Shown here piece by piece: positions 37,835 to 38,046 of a DNA stretch of 38,046 nt. Both the position numbers and the translations under genes were made by a program. The DNA comes from Brevundimonas sp. (GTDB lineage Bacteria; Pseudomonadota; Alphaproteobacteria; Caulobacterales; Caulobacteraceae), in assembly GCF_013823285.1 (NCBI RefSeq), contig NZ_PNLV01000012.1, forward strand, positions 1-38,046, given 5' to 3'. Position 1 is the stretch's first letter. The number at the start of each line of letters is the position of its first letter. The notes under the pieces are model-generated. The model was given only the letters and a program-made list of their open reading frames with translations. It was not told the DNA's origin and searched no databases.

Positions 37835-37905
37835 GGCGATTTCGGACAATTCAGACAATTCAGACCCTGTTTTTTTTCAGCCCCGGAGTCTGAAATCCGC
37901 TCAGG
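37835..37905 (+). repeat. Composite intergenic repeat, copy 1
   Basis: Contains three tandem 9-mers (TTC[G/A]GACAA-type; their 7-mers at 37841-37847, 37850-37856 and 37859-37865), a run of eight T at 37870-37877 and the downstream arm GTCTGAAATC at 37888-37897. The arm can pair with any of the three 7-mers. Upstream lies a CCCTG / CAGGG dyad. Copy 2 is at 37978. No protein gene is present; the 424 bases from 37623 to the window end hold only the rpmJ promoter and leader and these repeats. Confidence 0.8.
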
Positions 37906-37922
37906 GGCGAGCCCAGGGGAAC

Positions 37923-37962
37923 GCCCTCAAGCAGCGAGGCTCCGCGAGCCGAGCGATAGGGC
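37923..37962. repeat. GCCCTCAAGCAG-type dyad element, right copy
   Basis: A 40-base element beginning GCCCTCAAGCAGCGAGG and ending GAGCGATAGGGC, with GCCCT / AGGGC outer arms and GGCTC / GAGCC inner arms. It directly precedes composite repeat copy 2 and is related to the elements at 37445-37488 and 36931-36989. Confidence 0.7.
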
Positions 37963-37977
37963 AAGAGGCGTGGAGAC

Positions 37978-38046
37978 GGCGATTTCAGACAATTCGGACA
38001 ATTCAGACCCTGTTTTTTCCGCCCCGGAGTCTGAAATCCGCTCAGG
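37978..38046 (+). repeat. Composite intergenic repeat, copy 2 (runs to window end)
   Basis: Same layout as copy 1: 10-base inverted arms GATTTCAGAC (37981-37990) and GTCTGAAATC (38029-38038), two further 7-mers at 37993-37999 and 38002-38008, and a run of six T. The A/G choice in the 7-mers differs between copies, so the units are not identical duplicates. The element may continue beyond the window. Confidence 0.8.

Overview
The window looks like a chromosomal stretch from a high-GC alphaproteobacterium of the Caulobacterales, probably Brevundimonas or a close relative. Support comes from a gapR nucleoid-protein gene, a TacA-like sigma-54 response regulator a few genes away (my recollection is that these two also lie close together in Caulobacter), a split pntA1/pntA2/pntB transhydrogenase next to an aa3-oxidase subunit IV gene, a 41-residue L36, and two large TonB-dependent receptors. 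No phage, transposase, CRISPR array or rRNA was seen. The only RNA gene identified firmly is tRNA-Ser(GGA).

Layout. Positions 1-7000 hold housekeeping genes: the end of an unknown gene, cobS, a small lipoprotein, ohr divergent from mutM, a roughly 695-base non-coding stretch rich in hairpins, alaS, and a DUF2939 protein. Positions 7000-11600 hold a secreted DUF885 protein and a four-gene minus-strand operon (msrA, yjbR-like, SDR-DoxX fusion, DUF2269). tRNA-Ser follows, then a large RTX-type calcium-binding protein with three 82-residue tandem repeats. Positions 15000-22800 are the most interesting block. On one strand it carries an ECF sigma factor, a FecR anti-sigma, a TonB receptor with an STN signalling domain, and a periplasmic M16 zinc peptidase. 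This resembles a surface-signalled uptake system that imports a peptide or protein and cleaves it, comparable in parts to the Pectobacterium Fus ferredoxin-piracy system.

Positions 22800-27600 form a compact minus-strand operon for the proton-translocating transhydrogenase, interleaved with three small unknown genes and followed by a fourth. Positions 27600-33600 hold a REP-like palindrome pair, pepF, a DUF1203 gene, a DUF4153 membrane protein and tacA. From 33750 there is an unusual TonB-receptor-like protein with a Gly/Arg/Gln-rich insert of about 100 residues in its barrel region. It is followed by an unknown gene without an obvious start codon, gapR and rpmJ.

The last 250 bases contain two copies of a composite intergenic repeat. 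Three tandem 9-mers each carry a 7-mer that can pair with one downstream 7-mer, and each copy sits beside a short dyad element. Related dyad elements also occur by rpmJ and between gapR and the next gene. Several genes here appear to use TTG starts (pntA1, gapR, DUF2939, a pnt-operon gene).
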